In this document: piece by piece, positions 17,094-27,659 of the stretch
How the letters are laid out: each line of letters starts with the position of its first letter
Numbering within the stretch: the stretch's first letter is position 1
Source of the DNA: an uncultured Oxalobacter sp.
Lineage (GTDB): Bacteria > Pseudomonadota > Gammaproteobacteria > Burkholderiales > Burkholderiaceae_D
Length of the DNA: 64,000 nt
Direction of reading: 5' to 3'
Assembly: GCA_934277985.1 (NCBI GenBank)
Contig: CAKQWF010000005.1
Span: 1-64,000, forward strand
The notes under the pieces: generated by a model
The model's database searches: none
The model's input: only the letters and a program-made list of their open reading frames with translations
Told to the model about the DNA's origin: nothing
Translations under genes and position numbers: made by a program

Positions 17094-17465
17094 TCAGTTT
17101 GGAATCTTCCATGGACGTTTGCCGCCCATCAGATGAATATGCAGGTGGTAGACATCCTGTTTGCCATCAGGACCGGTATTGACGACGACACGGAAACCAC
17201 CTTGCGGATTTCCCGATTCGGCACCAGTCACTTCGATGCCGTGTTCTTTTGCCAGCTGCGGAATGAGCGCCATCATTTCACCCAGTAGTGCGGCGTCTTC
17301 AGGATGGCAATGCGACAATGACGGAATATGTCGCTTGGGGATGATCAGCAAATGTACCGGTGCTGCAGGATGAATATCCTTGAAAACCATAATACGTTCG
17401 TTTTCGAAAACGCAGGTCGACGGTAATGTCTTATTGACGATTTTGCAGAAAATACAGTCATCCAT
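17094..17465 (-). CDS. HIT family protein (HinT-like nucleotide phosphoramidase)
   Basis: A 123-residue histidine-triad protein. The zinc-type opening CIFCKIV is at residues 4-10 and the active-site triad HLHIHLMGG is near the C-terminus, with the last residues KRPWKIPN. HinT proteins hydrolyse AMP-lysine and similar phosphoramidates. The start at 17465 has GGGGGAATCACA in front; the longer reading into hisE has no support. It is the last gene of the histidine cluster, 35 bases after hisE, where relatives also carry it. Relatives usually have tatABC next; here the terminator follows. Confidence 0.93.
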   Translation of the reverse strand: MDDCIFCKIVNKTLPSTCVFENERIMVFKDIHPAAPVHLLIIPKRHIPSLSHCHPEDAALLGEMMALIPQLAKEHGIEVTGAESGNPQGGFRVVVNTGPDGKQDVYHLHIHLMGGKRPWKIPN

Positions 17466-17500
17466 TGTGATTCCCCCTATGTCAGATATTGGCGAAGATG

Positions 17501-17845
17501 TCAGGCAGTCGTCTTGCGTGAAGCCTTTTCCTCGATACCGGAAATGCCTTCGCGCCGTGCCAGCTCTTTCAGGACATCTTCCGGCGTCAGATTGAATTGT
17601 GCCAGAAGAACCATGGTATGGAACCAGAGATCGGCACATTCATAGACGATTTTCGATGCAGGTAGGTTATTGCGAGCGTCCTTGGCAGCCATGACCAGTT
17701 CAGTTGCCTCTTCACCGACCTTTTTCATGATGGCATCGTCGCCCTTGGCGTACAGGCTGCTGACATACGATTTTTTCGGGTCGCCACCGTTTGCCAGTTT
17801 TCTGGATTCGATGACGGATGCAAGTCTTGTGAGAATTTCGTTCAT
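17501..17845 (-). CDS. hisE: Phosphoribosyl-ATP pyrophosphatase
   Basis: HisE removes pyrophosphate from phosphoribosyl-ATP, the second step of histidine synthesis. The 114 residues are an all-helical MazG-like fold; [16 protein letters not shown] carries the metal-binding acids and [14 protein letters not shown] is the second conserved helix. Its ATG overlaps the hisI stop by four bases (ATGA), showing translational coupling. In enterobacteria hisI and hisE are fused; separate genes are usual in betaproteobacteria. Confidence 0.95.
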   Translation of the reverse strand: MNEILTRLASVIESRKLANGGDPKKSYVSSLYAKGDDAIMKKVGEEATELVMAAKDARNNLPASKIVYECADLWFHTMVLLAQFNLTPEDVLKELARREGISGIEEKASRKTTA

Positions 17846-18240
17846 TTGTATATTTCCGACGGGTTCTTGATGACGGGGTCGACAGCAACCCATTGCGTGC
17901 CTTCCGCAGTGTGCTGCGGCTGTTGATAGAAACAGGACAGTCTTCCGGTATGACATGCCAGTCCGGTCTGTTCTACGAGAAACAACAAGGCATCGCTGTC
18001 GCAGTCAAGCCGGATATCGACGATTTTCTGGGTATGTCCCGATTCTTCTCCCTTGTGCCAGAGCCGGTTTCTGGATCGGCTCCAGTAAACGGCCTCGCCG
18101 CATTGCATGGTTTTTTCAAGCGCAGCACGGTTTATCCATGCCAGCATCAGAACTTTCAGGGTGGTGGCATCCTGGGTAATGACGGGAATCAGTCCCTGAT
18201 CGTTCCATTGAATGGAATCGAGCCAGTTTCGGGTATTCAT
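17842..18240 (-). CDS. hisI: Phosphoribosyl-AMP cyclohydrolase
   Basis: HisI opens the adenine ring of phosphoribosyl-AMP, the third step of histidine synthesis, and is a zinc enzyme. The 132 residues contain [17 protein letters not shown], the metal-binding [12 protein letters not shown] and the paired cysteines in [10 protein letters not shown]. It overlaps hisF by four bases upstream and hisE by four bases downstream. Confidence 0.96.
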   Translation of the reverse strand: MNTRNWLDSIQWNDQGLIPVITQDATTLKVLMLAWINRAALEKTMQCGEAVYWSRSRNRLWHKGEESGHTQKIVDIRLDCDSDALLFLVEQTGLACHTGRLSCFYQQPQHTAEGTQWVAVDPVIKNPSEIYK

Positions 18241-18995
18241 AAGCGTACCGGAATATTTTGTTCAGACATGAATTGTTTGGCCTGCTGTACCGTATATTCG
18301 CCGTAGTGGAAGATGCTGGCGGCCAGTACGGCATCTGCATGACCTTTCAGGATGCCATCGGCCAAATGCTGCAGGTTGCCGACACCGCCCGAGGCGATGA
18401 CCGGAATGTTGACCGAGTCGGAGATGGCGCGCGTCAGTTCGAGATCGAATCCGCTCTTGGTACCGTCCCTGTCCATACTGGTCAGAAGGATTTCACCAGC
18501 TCCCAGCGTTTCCATCTTTTTGGCCCATGAAATCGCTTCCAGACCGGTCGCCTTGCGTCCGCCATGGGTAAAAATTTCCCATCTGCCGTGAGCCACCTGC
18601 TTGGCATCGATGGCGACGACGATACATTGCGATCCATAACGGGCCGATGCATCGGCAACGAGTTGCGGGTTGGTTACGGCCGAAGTATTGATACTGACCT
18701 TGTCTGCGCCTGCATTCAGCAGACGGCGGACATCCTCGACGGTGCGGACACCGCCGCCGACAGTCAACGGTATGAAAACCTGCGACGAGACATCTTCGAT
18801 GATATTGAGAATCAGATCACGCTGGTCGCTGGAAGCGGTAATGTCCAGAAAGGTCAGTTCATCGGCACCCTGATCGTTGTAGCGGCGTGCGATTTCGACA
18901 GGGTCTCCGGCATCTTTCAGTTCGACGAAATTGACACCCTTGACGACACGGCCTGCGGTTACATCAAGACATGGAATGATTCGTTTGGTCAGCAT
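18237..18995 (-). CDS. hisF: Imidazole glycerol phosphate synthase, cyclase subunit
   Basis: HisF is the barrel subunit that uses ammonia from HisH to make imidazole glycerol phosphate and AICAR. The 252 residues show catalytic Asp11 in [12 protein letters not shown] and the second catalytic Asp in VVAIDAKQV near 130, with phosphate-binding GGV and SGGVG loops ([20 protein letters not shown]). It lies 27 bases after hisA and overlaps hisI by four bases. Confidence 0.97.
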   Translation of the reverse strand: MLTKRIIPCLDVTAGRVVKGVNFVELKDAGDPVEIARRYNDQGADELTFLDITASSDQRDLILNIIEDVSSQVFIPLTVGGGVRTVEDVRRLLNAGADKVSINTSAVTNPQLVADASARYGSQCIVVAIDAKQVAHGRWEIFTHGGRKATGLEAISWAKKMETLGAGEILLTSMDRDGTKSGFDLELTRAISDSVNIPVIASGGVGNLQHLADGILKGHADAVLAASIFHYGEYTVQQAKQFMSEQNIPVRL

Positions 18996-19022
18996 GGCGA
19001 ATTTCCGGTTGGTTTGACGGTG

Positions 19023-19790
19023 TTACTGTTCTGACAGTTCGTCTGCGCGGACTTGTGCCTGTGCAAGATCGAGTGTGCCTTCATAGATGGAACGTCCGCA
19101 GATGACACCCTCGATTCCCTCGTTCTGTACCGCACAAAGCGCTTCGACATCACGGATGTCATGTACACCGCCGGAAGCGATGACGGGTATTTTGACCGCA
19201 CGTGCCAGTCTGACGGTAGCGTCGATATTGACGCCGGCCATCATGCCGTCACGACCGATATCGGTATAAATGATCGCCTCGACGCCGTATTCTTCATATT
19301 TTTTGCCGAGTTCGATGACGTCATGTCGTGACAGCTTGCTCCAGCCATCCGTGGCGACACGACCGTCACGTGCGTCCAGTCCGACGATGATTTGGCCCGG
19401 AAAAGCCCCGCAGGCATCCTGAAGAAATCCCGGATTCTTGACCGCGGCGGTTCCGACGATGATATAGGAAAGGCCATGGTCAAGATAACGTTCGATCGTG
19501 TCGAGGTCGCGAATGCCGCCGCCGAGTTGCACGGGAATTTCATCCATATCGTGGTCGCTGGCAAAGTCCCGTACTGTCTGAAGAATGTTTTTGACAGCTG
19601 CTTCATTGACCGGTTTTCCTGTGAAGGCGCCATTGAGATCGACCAGATGCAGTCTTCTTGCACCCTGTTCCAACCAGTGCAAAGCCATTTTGGCCGGATC
19701 TTCCGAAAATACGGTAGCCTGGTTCATATCGCCCTGTCTCAACCGTACGCAGGAGCCATCTTTCAGATCAATAGCGGGAATAAGCAACAT
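19023..19790 (-). CDS. hisA: ProFAR isomerase (HisA)
   Basis: HisA performs the Amadori isomerisation of ProFAR to PRFAR. The 255 residues form a half-barrel repeat like HisF, with catalytic Asp8 in [10 protein letters not shown] and the partner Asp in VGLDARDG near 130. Phosphate loops LGGGIRD and ASGGVHD are present. It sits between hisH and hisF in the order found across Burkholderiales. Confidence 0.97.
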   Translation of the reverse strand: MLLIPAIDLKDGSCVRLRQGDMNQATVFSEDPAKMALHWLEQGARRLHLVDLNGAFTGKPVNEAAVKNILQTVRDFASDHDMDEIPVQLGGGIRDLDTIERYLDHGLSYIIVGTAAVKNPGFLQDACGAFPGQIIVGLDARDGRVATDGWSKLSRHDVIELGKKYEEYGVEAIIYTDIGRDGMMAGVNIDATVRLARAVKIPVIASGGVHDIRDVEALCAVQNEGIEGVICGRSIYEGTLDLAQAQVRADELSEQ

Positions 19791-19841
19791 GATAAAAACA
19801 AGTGTAGAAAAATGAATTGGACAAATTGCACAAATGTGCGG

Positions 19842-20480
19842 TCATGGATTCCAGTGGATGAAATTGCGATACAGCCTGAGTCCCACATCGGCACTTTTTT
19901 CCGGATGGAACTGGGTGGCGAAGATATTTTCATGCGCGACGGCACTGCAAAAAGGCATGCCGTATTCCGTTTCACCTACCATCTGTTCCAAACTGTCAGG
20001 AACGACATGAAAACTGTGCACGAAATAAAAGAAACTGTTGTCGGCGATACCTTCCCATAACGGATGCGGATTGACCTGTTTGACACGGTTCCAGCCCATT
20101 TGCGGAACCTTGAAACGGGAACCGTCCGGTTGTACACGGTTGTCCAGACGGAAACGGACGACTTTGCCGGGCAACAGTCCCAGACAGCGGGTATCGCCTT
20201 CTTCACTCCAGTCGAAAAGCATTTGTTCACCGACGCAAATACCGAAAACCGGTTTTTTGCGTGCGGCATCGAGCAATGCGTCTTTCAGACCTGATTTTTC
20301 CAGAGAGGCCATGCAATCCGGCATGGCACCCTGTCCCGGCAAGACGATACGTTCAGCTTCTTTCAGATCGGATGCAGCACCGGATACAAGAATGTCCTTT
20401 TCAGGAGCGACGGCGCGAAGTGCCTGCGCGACTGAACGCAGGTTCCCCATACCATAATCAACAACAACGATTTTTTTCAT
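19842..20480 (-). CDS. hisH: Imidazole glycerol phosphate synthase, glutaminase subunit
   Basis: HisH is a class I glutamine amidotransferase that feeds ammonia to HisF. The 212 residues open with [11 protein letters not shown], the nucleophile Cys is in [11 protein letters not shown] near residue 82 and the His-Glu pair in ATQFHPEKS near the C-terminus. Most family members have GICLGMQ at the nucleophile elbow; here Leu-Gly-Met is Val-Gly-Glu, a small but visible variation beside the catalytic Cys. The gap to hisA is 51 bases. Confidence 0.96.
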   Translation of the reverse strand: MKKIVVVDYGMGNLRSVAQALRAVAPEKDILVSGAASDLKEAERIVLPGQGAMPDCMASLEKSGLKDALLDAARKKPVFGICVGEQMLFDWSEEGDTRCLGLLPGKVVRFRLDNRVQPDGSRFKVPQMGWNRVKQVNPHPLWEGIADNSFFYFVHSFHVVPDSLEQMVGETEYGMPFCSAVAHENIFATQFHPEKSADVGLRLYRNFIHWNP

Positions 20481-20524
20481 AGGAATTGACGGTCAGAATA
20501 AGGGTGACGGGTCAACAGATCGGG

Positions 20525-21121
20525 TTACAGGGTTCCTTTTGTCGATGGAATACTGTCCGCGGCTCGGGGATCAGGTTCCACAGCCATACGCAAGGCACGA
20601 CCGAAAGCCTTGAAAACGGTTTCGCACTGGTGGTGTGCGTTTTCACCGCGCAGGTTGTCGATGTGCAGGGAAATTCTGGCGTGGTTGACAAGTCCCTGAA
20701 AAAATTCACGAACCAGATCAAGATCAAAACGGCCGGTCATGGCACGAGTGAACGGTACATGGAATGACAGATAGGGACGACCGGAAAAGTCGATCACGAC
20801 TCGCGAGAGCGATTCATCCAGCGGAACATAGGCATGTCCATAGCGCCGGATACCCTTTTTGTCGCCGATTGCCTGAAAGATGGCCTGACCCAGTGCGATG
20901 CCGACATCTTCGACGGTATGATGATCATCGATTTGCAAGTCGCCCTGTGCCTGTATATCCAGATCGACCAGACCATGGCGTGCGATCTGGTCAAGCATAT
21001 GGTCGAGAAACGGAACGCCGGTCGCCAGATTTTGCTGACCGGTGCCATCCAGATTGATTGCCACGTGAATTTTCGTCTCGTTGGTATTGCGGATGATTTC
21101 CGCGGTTCTGGGTGTTGACAT
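20525..21121 (-). CDS. hisB: Imidazoleglycerol-phosphate dehydratase
   Basis: HisB dehydrates imidazole glycerol phosphate to imidazole acetol phosphate, a manganese enzyme. The 198 residues are the stand-alone dehydratase, without the histidinol phosphatase half found in enterobacteria. Metal-binding motifs are [10 protein letters not shown] in the first half and [15 protein letters not shown] in the second. It lies 17 bases after hisC and 44 bases before hisH. Confidence 0.97.
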   Translation of the reverse strand: MSTPRTAEIIRNTNETKIHVAINLDGTGQQNLATGVPFLDHMLDQIARHGLVDLDIQAQGDLQIDDHHTVEDVGIALGQAIFQAIGDKKGIRRYGHAYVPLDESLSRVVIDFSGRPYLSFHVPFTRAMTGRFDLDLVREFFQGLVNHARISLHIDNLRGENAHHQCETVFKAFGRALRMAVEPDPRAADSIPSTKGTL

Positions 21122-21138
21122 GATGCGTTCCGGAATGA

Positions 21139-22218
21139 TTATTGGATACAGGCCTTGAACTGGTCCAGGAACTGCCGGTTTTCTTCTGGTGAACTGACAG
21201 TGACACGCAGACAGTTGTGCAGCGATGCATGCATTTTACCCATATTTTTGACCAGAATCTTGCGTGCAAGCAGTTTTTCGAATACCGCTTCGGCGTTGGG
21301 CAAGCGTATGAGCAGGAAGTTGGCGCGCGAGGTAAAGACTTCGACACTAGGCAGCTGGCGCAACGCGTCTGTCAGTTTGCTGCGTTCGGCACGGATAATG
21401 GCGGCCTGACCGTTGAATACATCGATGTGATCCATCGCGAACTCCGCTGTCGCTTCGGTCAGGACGTTGATGTTGTACGGTGGACGGACCTTGTCGAATT
21501 CGGTGAGCAGTTCGGGAATGGCCGACATGTAACCAAGACGGATACCAGCCAGACCAAGTTTTGATACCGTTCGCATGACGACGAGATTCGGATAATCCGG
21601 CAAATGCGGCATGAAACTGGCTTCTGCGAAAGGCTGATAGGCCTCGTCGCTGATGACGATGCCCTTGTCGCTCATGGCTTTTATGATCCGGATGACGTCC
21701 TGTTCCTCGAACAGCATACCGGTCGGGTTGTGCGGCTGTGCGAGATAGACGACGGTCGGATGATGTTTTTCGATCGCTTCCAGCATGGCGTCGATATCGA
21801 GCGTGAAATCCGCTTTCAGCGGTACGCCAACGAAATCCATGCCGGCAAATTGCGCCGAGAGGACATACATCGCAAAGCATGGAACCGGCGTGAGCATGGT
21901 CGCACGCATATCTTTTCTGGCACAAGCCTGTGCGATAAGCGAAATCAGTTCATCCGAACCATTGCCCAGCATGACGCCATAGCCTTGCGGAACGCCCATC
22001 TGACGGCAAATTTTTGCTTTCAGACGGGTGTATGAGGGAACCGGATAGCGGTTCAGCGCAACATTGGCGAGACGCTGTCCCAGTTCTGTTTTCAATTCGT
22101 CCGGTAGCGTATAAGGGTTTTCCATGGTGTCCAGTTTAAGGAAACCTTCCGATTCGGCGACTGCATATGCCGACATGGCCCGAATATCCGGCCGGATAGC
22201 CTGATCGATAAAAGACAT
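21139..22218 (-). CDS. hisC: Histidinol-phosphate aminotransferase
   Basis: HisC transfers the amino group from glutamate to imidazole acetol phosphate with PLP. The 359 residues are a class I/II aminotransferase: LGNGSDELI binds cofactor, NPTG appears in [21 protein letters not shown] carries the PLP Asp, and [14 protein letters not shown] holds the Schiff-base lysine. The gap to hisD is 18 bases. Confidence 0.97.
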   Translation of the reverse strand: MSFIDQAIRPDIRAMSAYAVAESEGFLKLDTMENPYTLPDELKTELGQRLANVALNRYPVPSYTRLKAKICRQMGVPQGYGVMLGNGSDELISLIAQACARKDMRATMLTPVPCFAMYVLSAQFAGMDFVGVPLKADFTLDIDAMLEAIEKHHPTVVYLAQPHNPTGMLFEEQDVIRIIKAMSDKGIVISDEAYQPFAEASFMPHLPDYPNLVVMRTVSKLGLAGIRLGYMSAIPELLTEFDKVRPPYNINVLTEATAEFAMDHIDVFNGQAAIIRAERSKLTDALRQLPSVEVFTSRANFLLIRLPNAEAVFEKLLARKILVKNMGKMHASLHNCLRVTVSSPEENRQFLDQFKACIQ

Positions 22219-22236
22219 GATAGGTCTCGTGTGGAA

Positions 22237-23568
22237 TTATTTTGCGGATGATCCTTTTTCAAGTCTGAAGCCGGCACTTCTTGCGTGCGCTTCGAGTCCT
22301 TCGCCGGTCGCCAGTTCTACCGCGATTTTGCCCAGTGTTTGTGCGCCTTTTTCGCTTACGCAAATAAGGCTGGAACGTTTCTGGAAATCATAGACACCCA
22401 GCGGCGAGGAAAAACGGGCTGTACGCGAGGTCGGCAAGACGTGGTTCGGCCCGGCACAGTAGTCGCCCAGCGCTTCGGATGTGAAACGTCCAAGGAAGAT
22501 CGCGCCGGCATGACGGATCAGTTCTGCCCAGCGTTCCGGATTTTCCGCAGAAATTTCCAGGTGTTCCGGTGCGATACGATTGGCGATTTCACAGGCTTCT
22601 TCCATATCTCTGACAAGAATCATCGCACCGCGGGAAGACAGCGATTTCGTGATGATATCCTTGCGGATCATGCCTGGCAGAAGTTTCTGGATACTGTCAT
22701 TGACGCGGTCCAGATAGGCGGCATCCGGTGCGATCAGGATGGATTGCGCCATTTCGTCGTGTTCAGCCTGCGAGAAAAGATCCATGGCGACCCAGTCCGG
22801 ATCGGTGGTTCCATCGCACACGACCAGAATTTCGGACGGGCCAGCGATCATGTCGATACCGACCGTTCCGAATACACGGCGTTTCGCGGCGGCGACATAG
22901 GCATTGCCCGGACCGACGATCTTGTCGACGGACGGGATGGTTTCCGTGCCGTATGCCAGTGCGCCGACGGCTTGTGCGCCACCGACAGCGAATACACGGG
23001 TGACTCCCGAGATGGCGGCAGCAGCCAGAACCAGTTCATTGCGCGCACCGTCCGGTGTCGGCACGACCATGACGATTTCGGATACACCGGCGACATTGGC
23101 CGGAATGGCGTTCATCAGAACCGAAGAAGGATAGGCCGCTTTTCCGCCCGGAACATAAATGCCGACGCTGTCCAGCGGAGTGATTTTCTGGCCAAGCAAT
23201 GTACCGTCCGTATCGGTGTAGGTGAAACCGTCGCTTCCGCAGGAACGTTTCTGGTATTCATGGTACTGGCGAACCCTGTCGGCGGCAGCGTGCAGTGCGG
23301 CACGACGTTCCGGGCTCAGCGATGCCAGTGCTGCTTCGCATTCAGCTTTGGAAATTTCAAGTTCCGATACCGAATTGACGGACAGTCTGTCAAAACGGCG
23401 GGTATATTCCAGAACGGCCTTGTCGCCGTTTTCACGGACATCTGCCAGCACATTGGCGACGACAGTGTTGATGGACTCGTCTTCCTTGGCCTCGAATGCC
23501 AGTACGTTGGCGAGCTGATTTCTGAAATCACTTTGCGTGGTTGCCAGTTTGCGGATTTGAACAGTCAT
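22237..23568 (-). CDS. hisD: Histidinol dehydrogenase
   Basis: HisD oxidises histidinol to histidine in two NAD-dependent steps. The 443 residues match the family. Visible motifs: [15 protein letters not shown] for substrate/NAD binding, [12 protein letters not shown], the zinc ligands in FSQAEHDE, and the C-terminal GPNHVLPT. The ATG at 23568 has GAGGATGAAATC in front; an in-frame extension to 23631 overlaps hisG and has no family match. Confidence 0.97.
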   Translation of the reverse strand: MTVQIRKLATTQSDFRNQLANVLAFEAKEDESINTVVANVLADVRENGDKAVLEYTRRFDRLSVNSVSELEISKAECEAALASLSPERRAALHAAADRVRQYHEYQKRSCGSDGFTYTDTDGTLLGQKITPLDSVGIYVPGGKAAYPSSVLMNAIPANVAGVSEIVMVVPTPDGARNELVLAAAAISGVTRVFAVGGAQAVGALAYGTETIPSVDKIVGPGNAYVAAAKRRVFGTVGIDMIAGPSEILVVCDGTTDPDWVAMDLFSQAEHDEMAQSILIAPDAAYLDRVNDSIQKLLPGMIRKDIITKSLSSRGAMILVRDMEEACEIANRIAPEHLEISAENPERWAELIRHAGAIFLGRFTSEALGDYCAGPNHVLPTSRTARFSSPLGVYDFQKRSSLICVSEKGAQTLGKIAVELATGEGLEAHARSAGFRLEKGSSAK

Positions 23569-23578
23569 GATTTCATCC

Positions 23579-24271
23579 TCATTGAGTTTGTTTGGTTTGG
23601 CCTGCTTCGGTTGAAGCAGCCTTGAATGCATCCAGTATAGGCTGTAACATCCGGCGCTTCAATTTCAGCGATGCCTGATTGACGATCAGCCGTGATGTGA
23701 TTTCCTGAATCTGTTCGACTTCGACCAGATTGTTGGCTTTTAGCGTATTGCCGGTGCTGACCAGATCGACGATCACGTCGGAAAGTCCGACAAGCGGCGC
23801 CAGTTCCATGGAACCGTACAGCTTGATGATATCGACATGGATGCCTTTCTTGGCAAAATGTTCGCGTGCCGCCTGGACATATTTGCTGGCTACTCTCAGG
23901 CGTGCGCCCTGACGGATCGCTTTTTCGTAATCGAAGCCTTTGCGAACGGCAACCGACAGACGGCATCGCGCGATCTGCAAATCGATCGGCTGGTACAGAC
24001 CGGTGCTGCCGTTTTCCTGAAGGACATCTTTTCCGGCGACACCGAAATCGGCAGCGCCATACTGGACGTATGTCGGCACGTCGGTGGCACGGACGATGAT
24101 GACGCGTACCTGTGGTTTGTTGGTCGGCAGAATCAGTTTTCGTGACGTTTCGGGATCTTCGAGAACGGTAATGCCTGCTGCCTCGAGCAACGGCATCGTT
24201 TCCTCGAAGATCCGCCCTTTCGAAAGGGCAAGGATCAATTCTTGTGAAGGTTTTTCTGCTGTTTGATTCAT
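23579..24271 (-). CDS. hisG: ATP phosphoribosyltransferase, short form
   Basis: HisG joins ATP and PRPP in the first, feedback-controlled step of histidine synthesis. At 230 residues it is the short form: the catalytic domains are present, including [15 protein letters not shown] and the PRPP loop [10 protein letters not shown], but the C-terminal histidine-binding domain of the long form is missing. Short HisG proteins need HisZ, a histidyl-tRNA synthetase paralogue, for activity and regulation; no hisZ is in this window. Its ATG overlaps the murA stop by four bases. Confidence 0.96.
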   Translation of the reverse strand: MNQTAEKPSQELILALSKGRIFEETMPLLEAAGITVLEDPETSRKLILPTNKPQVRVIIVRATDVPTYVQYGAADFGVAGKDVLQENGSTGLYQPIDLQIARCRLSVAVRKGFDYEKAIRQGARLRVASKYVQAAREHFAKKGIHVDIIKLYGSMELAPLVGLSDVIVDLVSTGNTLKANNLVEVEQIQEITSRLIVNQASLKLKRRMLQPILDAFKAASTEAGQTKQTQ

Positions 24272-25521
24272 TGTTTGACTCGTTTGATATCTGCTCCGAC
24301 TGCAGACAGTTTCACTTCCATCTGATCGTATCCGCGATCGAGATGATAAATCCTGTTGACCTGTGTTTCGCCTTGTGCCGCCAGGCCGGCAATCACCAGC
24401 GATGCCGAAGCACGCAAATCGGTTGCCATGACCGGCGCACCGACCAGTTTGCCCACCCCGGAAATGAAAGCGGTATTGCCCTCGGTCTTGATGCGTGCAC
24501 CCAGACGGTTCAGTTCCTGTACATGCATGAAACGGTTTTCAAAAATCGTTTCGATCACATGGGTGGTCTCATCGGCCAGACAGTTGACGGCCATGAACTG
24601 GGCCTGCATATCCGTCGGAAATCCCGGATATTCCGTGGTCCTGAAATTGACGCCTTTGGGACGCTTGTCCATCCGGATGCGTATCCAGTCCGCACCCGTC
24701 GATATATCGGCCCCCATTTCGCGAATTTTGTTCAGCGCTGACTCGAGTATATTATCGCGCGTTTTCGTCAGGGTGACATCTCCGCCCGTTGCGGCGACGG
24801 CGCAAAGGAAAGTACCGGTTTCGATACGGTCCGGAATGACATGGTGGCGTGCGCCATGCAACTGTTTCACCCCATGAATGACCAGCCGGTCTGTTCCGAT
24901 CCCTTCGATTTGCGCTCCCATTTTGACAAGCAGGTGCGCCAGATCGGTCACTTCCGGCTCACGTGCCGCATTTTTGATGACGGTTTCGCCTTCGGCCAGT
25001 GACGCGGCCATCAGGAGATTTTCGGTACCCGTGACCGTAATCATATCGGTCACGATACGGGTTCCCTTGAGCTTTTGTGCCTTGGCGTAAATATAGCCTC
25101 CACGGATTTCCACTTCGGCTCCGAGTGCACGCAATCCTTTGATGTGCTGTTCGACCGGACGCGAGCCGATGGCGCATCCTCCGGGTAGCGAAACCTGTGC
25201 CTGTCCGAACCGTGCGACGAGTGGACACAGAACCAAAATGGCGGCACGCATGGTCTTGACCAGTTCATAGGGGGCGTAAAAGTTATGGACGGCACTGCCG
25301 TTGAGAATCAATTTGTCGCCATCCTGCCGGACGGTCACCCCCATTTGTCGCAGAAGTTCCAGCATGGTCTGGACATCTCTCAGGTGCGGCACGTTGGTCA
25401 GTTCAATATCGTCGGCTGTCAGCAGACTGGCGCATAAAATGGGCAAAGCGGCGTTCTTTGCACCTGAAATCGTGATTTCGCCATAAAGACGATTGCCGCC
25501 GTTGATGATGAGCTTGTCCAT
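24268..25521 (-). CDS. murA: UDP-N-acetylglucosamine 1-carboxyvinyltransferase
   Basis: MurA makes the first committed step of peptidoglycan synthesis by moving enolpyruvate from PEP to UDP-GlcNAc. The 417 residues show Lys22 in [11 protein letters not shown] and the catalytic loop [10 protein letters not shown] with Cys116, the residue attacked by fosfomycin. It overlaps hisG by four bases, so cell-wall and histidine genes share a transcript, the normal order in Burkholderiales. Relatives often have a bolA gene just upstream; the 78-base gap here has none. Confidence 0.97.
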   Translation of the reverse strand: MDKLIINGGNRLYGEITISGAKNAALPILCASLLTADDIELTNVPHLRDVQTMLELLRQMGVTVRQDGDKLILNGSAVHNFYAPYELVKTMRAAILVLCPLVARFGQAQVSLPGGCAIGSRPVEQHIKGLRALGAEVEIRGGYIYAKAQKLKGTRIVTDMITVTGTENLLMAASLAEGETVIKNAAREPEVTDLAHLLVKMGAQIEGIGTDRLVIHGVKQLHGARHHVIPDRIETGTFLCAVAATGGDVTLTKTRDNILESALNKIREMGADISTGADWIRIRMDKRPKGVNFRTTEYPGFPTDMQAQFMAVNCLADETTHVIETIFENRFMHVQELNRLGARIKTEGNTAFISGVGKLVGAPVMATDLRASASLVIAGLAAQGETQVNRIYHLDRGYDQMEVKLSAVGADIKRVKQ

Positions 25522-25599
25522 TTAAAGATTCTTCAATATCGAGGTGTGCTTCCAAAACGATCGCGATGTCTGCCGTTTGCCGATTATTCGACAAAAGGA

Positions 25600-26361
25600 T
25601 CAAAAGCGCAATTTATATCCTTTTCGCAATAAATGCACGGTAAAAAAAGCGAGAAAAACAAAGAAGATACTCACAATAATCGCGCTTGTCCACGGATGGA
25701 CATCACAACGGCCGAAAAATCCGTACCGGAAGCCGTCTACCAGATAGAAAAAAGGATTGAATTCGGAAAGACGTTGCCAGAAAGCGGGTAATGAATGAAT
25801 GGAATAGAACACACCAGAAAGAAAAGTGGCCGGCATGATGAGGAAATTCTGGAAACTGGCAAGCTGGTCATATTTGTCAGCCCATATTCCGGCGATGATA
25901 CCCATGGTGCCCAAAATCGCGGCGCCGAGAAAGGAAAAGAACAGAATCCAGATCAGGGAATGACAGGCCGGCTTTACGAAAATGAGTGTAATGGCGAAGA
26001 CACCGATGCCGACGATGAGTCCGCGTACCACGGCCGCCAGCATATAGGCCAGATACAGCTGCCAGTGCGATACGGGCGAGAGCAGGACGAATACGAGACT
26101 GCCGTTGATTTTGGACTGGATCAACGACGAGGATGAATTGGCGAAAGCGTTTTGCAACAGGCTCATCATGACCAGTCCTGGTACCAGAAAAGCCGTATAC
26201 CCCACCCCCGGATAAATCTGGACATAATCTTCCAGTGCATGTCCGAAAATCAGCAGATAAAGCAGTGCCGTTACGATAGGCGCAGTAATGGTTTGTGTCG
26301 CGACTTTCAGAAAACGCAACACTTCCTTGTAGAAAAGAGTTTGAAAAGTGATGGCAAACAC
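25600..26361 (-). CDS. ABC-2 type exporter permease (YadH-like)
   Basis: The membrane half of an ABC exporter, about 253 residues with six hydrophobic segments, including TAPIVTALLYLLIFGHAL and the ABC-2 signature region ending near FFYLVDGFRYGFFG. I use a GTG at 26361, one base after the stop of the ATPase gene, because the resulting start aligns with relatives that begin just before FQTLFYKEVLRF. An ATG at 26400 would add 13 residues and overlap the ATPase by 38 bases. Its partner is the adjacent ATPase; the cargo is unknown. Confidence 0.88.
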   Translation of the reverse strand: MFAITFQTLFYKEVLRFLKVATQTITAPIVTALLYLLIFGHALEDYVQIYPGVGYTAFLVPGLVMMSLLQNAFANSSSSLIQSKINGSLVFVLLSPVSHWQLYLAYMLAAVVRGLIVGIGVFAITLIFVKPACHSLIWILFFSFLGAAILGTMGIIAGIWADKYDQLASFQNFLIMPATFLSGVFYSIHSLPAFWQRLSEFNPFFYLVDGFRYGFFGRCDVHPWTSAIIVSIFFVFLAFFTVHLLRKGYKLRF

Positions 26362-26362
26362 G

Positions 26363-27277
26363 TCAGTCCGGTCGTTTATCCATGATTTGCAAAAAAACAT
26401 CTTCCAGATCGGGTTGTCTGAATTGCAGATCTTCGATGACGATATGATGTTTTCTCAGTTCACAAAGTATATTTTCGATATCCGTAAAATGTGCGATTTG
26501 CAGTGTCCATGTCCGTGCGGAAAGGCGTGCAGGATCCTGCAAAACAAGCGGTTCGAGTGAATCGGGCAGGCGATCCGTGTCCAGCCGCAAGGTCAATCGC
26601 GATTCTGATGTGCGGTGCAACAGGGCTTCGGTGGTATCGAAGGCGACGATCTGCCCGTTTTTGAGCATGGCGATCCGGTTACACCAGTTTTGCGCTTCTT
26701 CCAGATAATGGGTGGTCAGAACGATCGTATGCCCTTCACGGTTCAGACGGCCGATGAATTTCCAGAGCGTTTGCCGCAGTTCTACATCGACGCCGGCTGT
26801 CGGTTCATCCAGTACGATGACCGGAGGCTTGTGAACCAGCGCCTGTGCGACAAGAACACGACGTTTCATCCCGCCGGACAATGCGCGCATGTTGACATCG
26901 GCCTTGCCGGACAAATCGAGATTGAACAGGATTTCATCGATCCAGTCATCGTTTTTTTTCAATCCGAAATAGCCCGATTGCAGCTTTAATGTTTCGCGTA
27001 CCGTAAAAAACGGGTCGAAGACCAGCTCTTGCGGAACGACGCCGATTTTTTTGCGGGTGATCCGGTAATCGGAAACGACATCATGTCCCAGTATGCGGAT
27101 ATATCCACTGTCGGCCTTTGCCAAGCCCGCCATAATGGAAATCAGTGTGGTTTTCCCTGCGCCGTTAGGCCCGAGCAATCCGAAGAATTCTCCTTGCCGA
27201 ATCGTCAGTGAAACGTCCTTGAGCGCATGAAGCGAACGGTAATGTTTGTTGACCCGGCAGATATCGATAGCATTCAT
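26363..27277 (-). CDS. ABC transporter ATP-binding protein (YadG/CcmA-like)
   Basis: A 304-residue ATPase with Walker A GPNGAGKTT near 40, Q-loop, signature ALSGGMKRR near 136, Walker B VIVLDEPTAGVD and switch His in LTTHYLEEAQ, followed by a C-terminal extension common in drug/polysaccharide-type exporters. I use the ATG at 27277; a TTG at 27289 would add four residues. With the next gene it forms a two-component exporter located, as in relatives, between mlaB and murA. Confidence 0.92.
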   Translation of the reverse strand: MNAIDICRVNKHYRSLHALKDVSLTIRQGEFFGLLGPNGAGKTTLISIMAGLAKADSGYIRILGHDVVSDYRITRKKIGVVPQELVFDPFFTVRETLKLQSGYFGLKKNDDWIDEILFNLDLSGKADVNMRALSGGMKRRVLVAQALVHKPPVIVLDEPTAGVDVELRQTLWKFIGRLNREGHTIVLTTHYLEEAQNWCNRIAMLKNGQIVAFDTTEALLHRTSESRLTLRLDTDRLPDSLEPLVLQDPARLSARTWTLQIAHFTDIENILCELRKHHIVIEDLQFRQPDLEDVFLQIMDKRPD

Positions 27278-27376
27278 TGGGCAAGACAAAAAACGACAGA
27301 CGTATCGGACAGGGTGGTGAATCGTTGAAAACCGATGGCGTCATGCCATCTTGGGAATGAAAACCGCAAAAGACAA

Positions 27377-27637
27377 TTATGAGAGGGCCAGAAGATCATT
27401 GACACCATACAGTGTCGCCAGACTGACAAGACTTTCAGGCGTGCGCAAGAAACGCAGGGATGCATGATTCTCCAGTGCCGCACGTTGCCATGCCAGCAAT
27501 ACAGCGACACTGGTGGAATCGACCTGAACCAGATTGCCGAGATCACATTCAAGTTCGCCGCGCGCGATAGCCTCAAGTCCTTCCTTGAGAACTTCCCTGG
27601 CGTTGGAAAAATTCAGTGATGAAACGGCGAATGACAT
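27377..27637 (-). CDS. mlaB: STAS-domain protein MlaB
   Basis: A small cytoplasmic STAS protein of 86 residues. MlaB binds MlaF and stabilises the MlaFEDB phospholipid transporter. The conserved core reads LGNLVQVDSTSVAVLLAWQR, where the DSxxVALL stretch is typical of STAS domains. It is the last of the mla genes, 22 bases after mlaC. Confidence 0.88.
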   Translation of the reverse strand: MSFAVSSLNFSNAREVLKEGLEAIARGELECDLGNLVQVDSTSVAVLLAWQRAALENHASLRFLRTPESLVSLATLYGVNDLLALS

Positions 27638-27659
27638 GAAGTGCTCACTTTCGGTCAGG

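Noticed and set aside
22285-23625. Long plus-strand frame of 446 codons
   Set aside because: It lies exactly opposite hisD and its translation has no family resemblance; such antisense frames are common in this codon usage.
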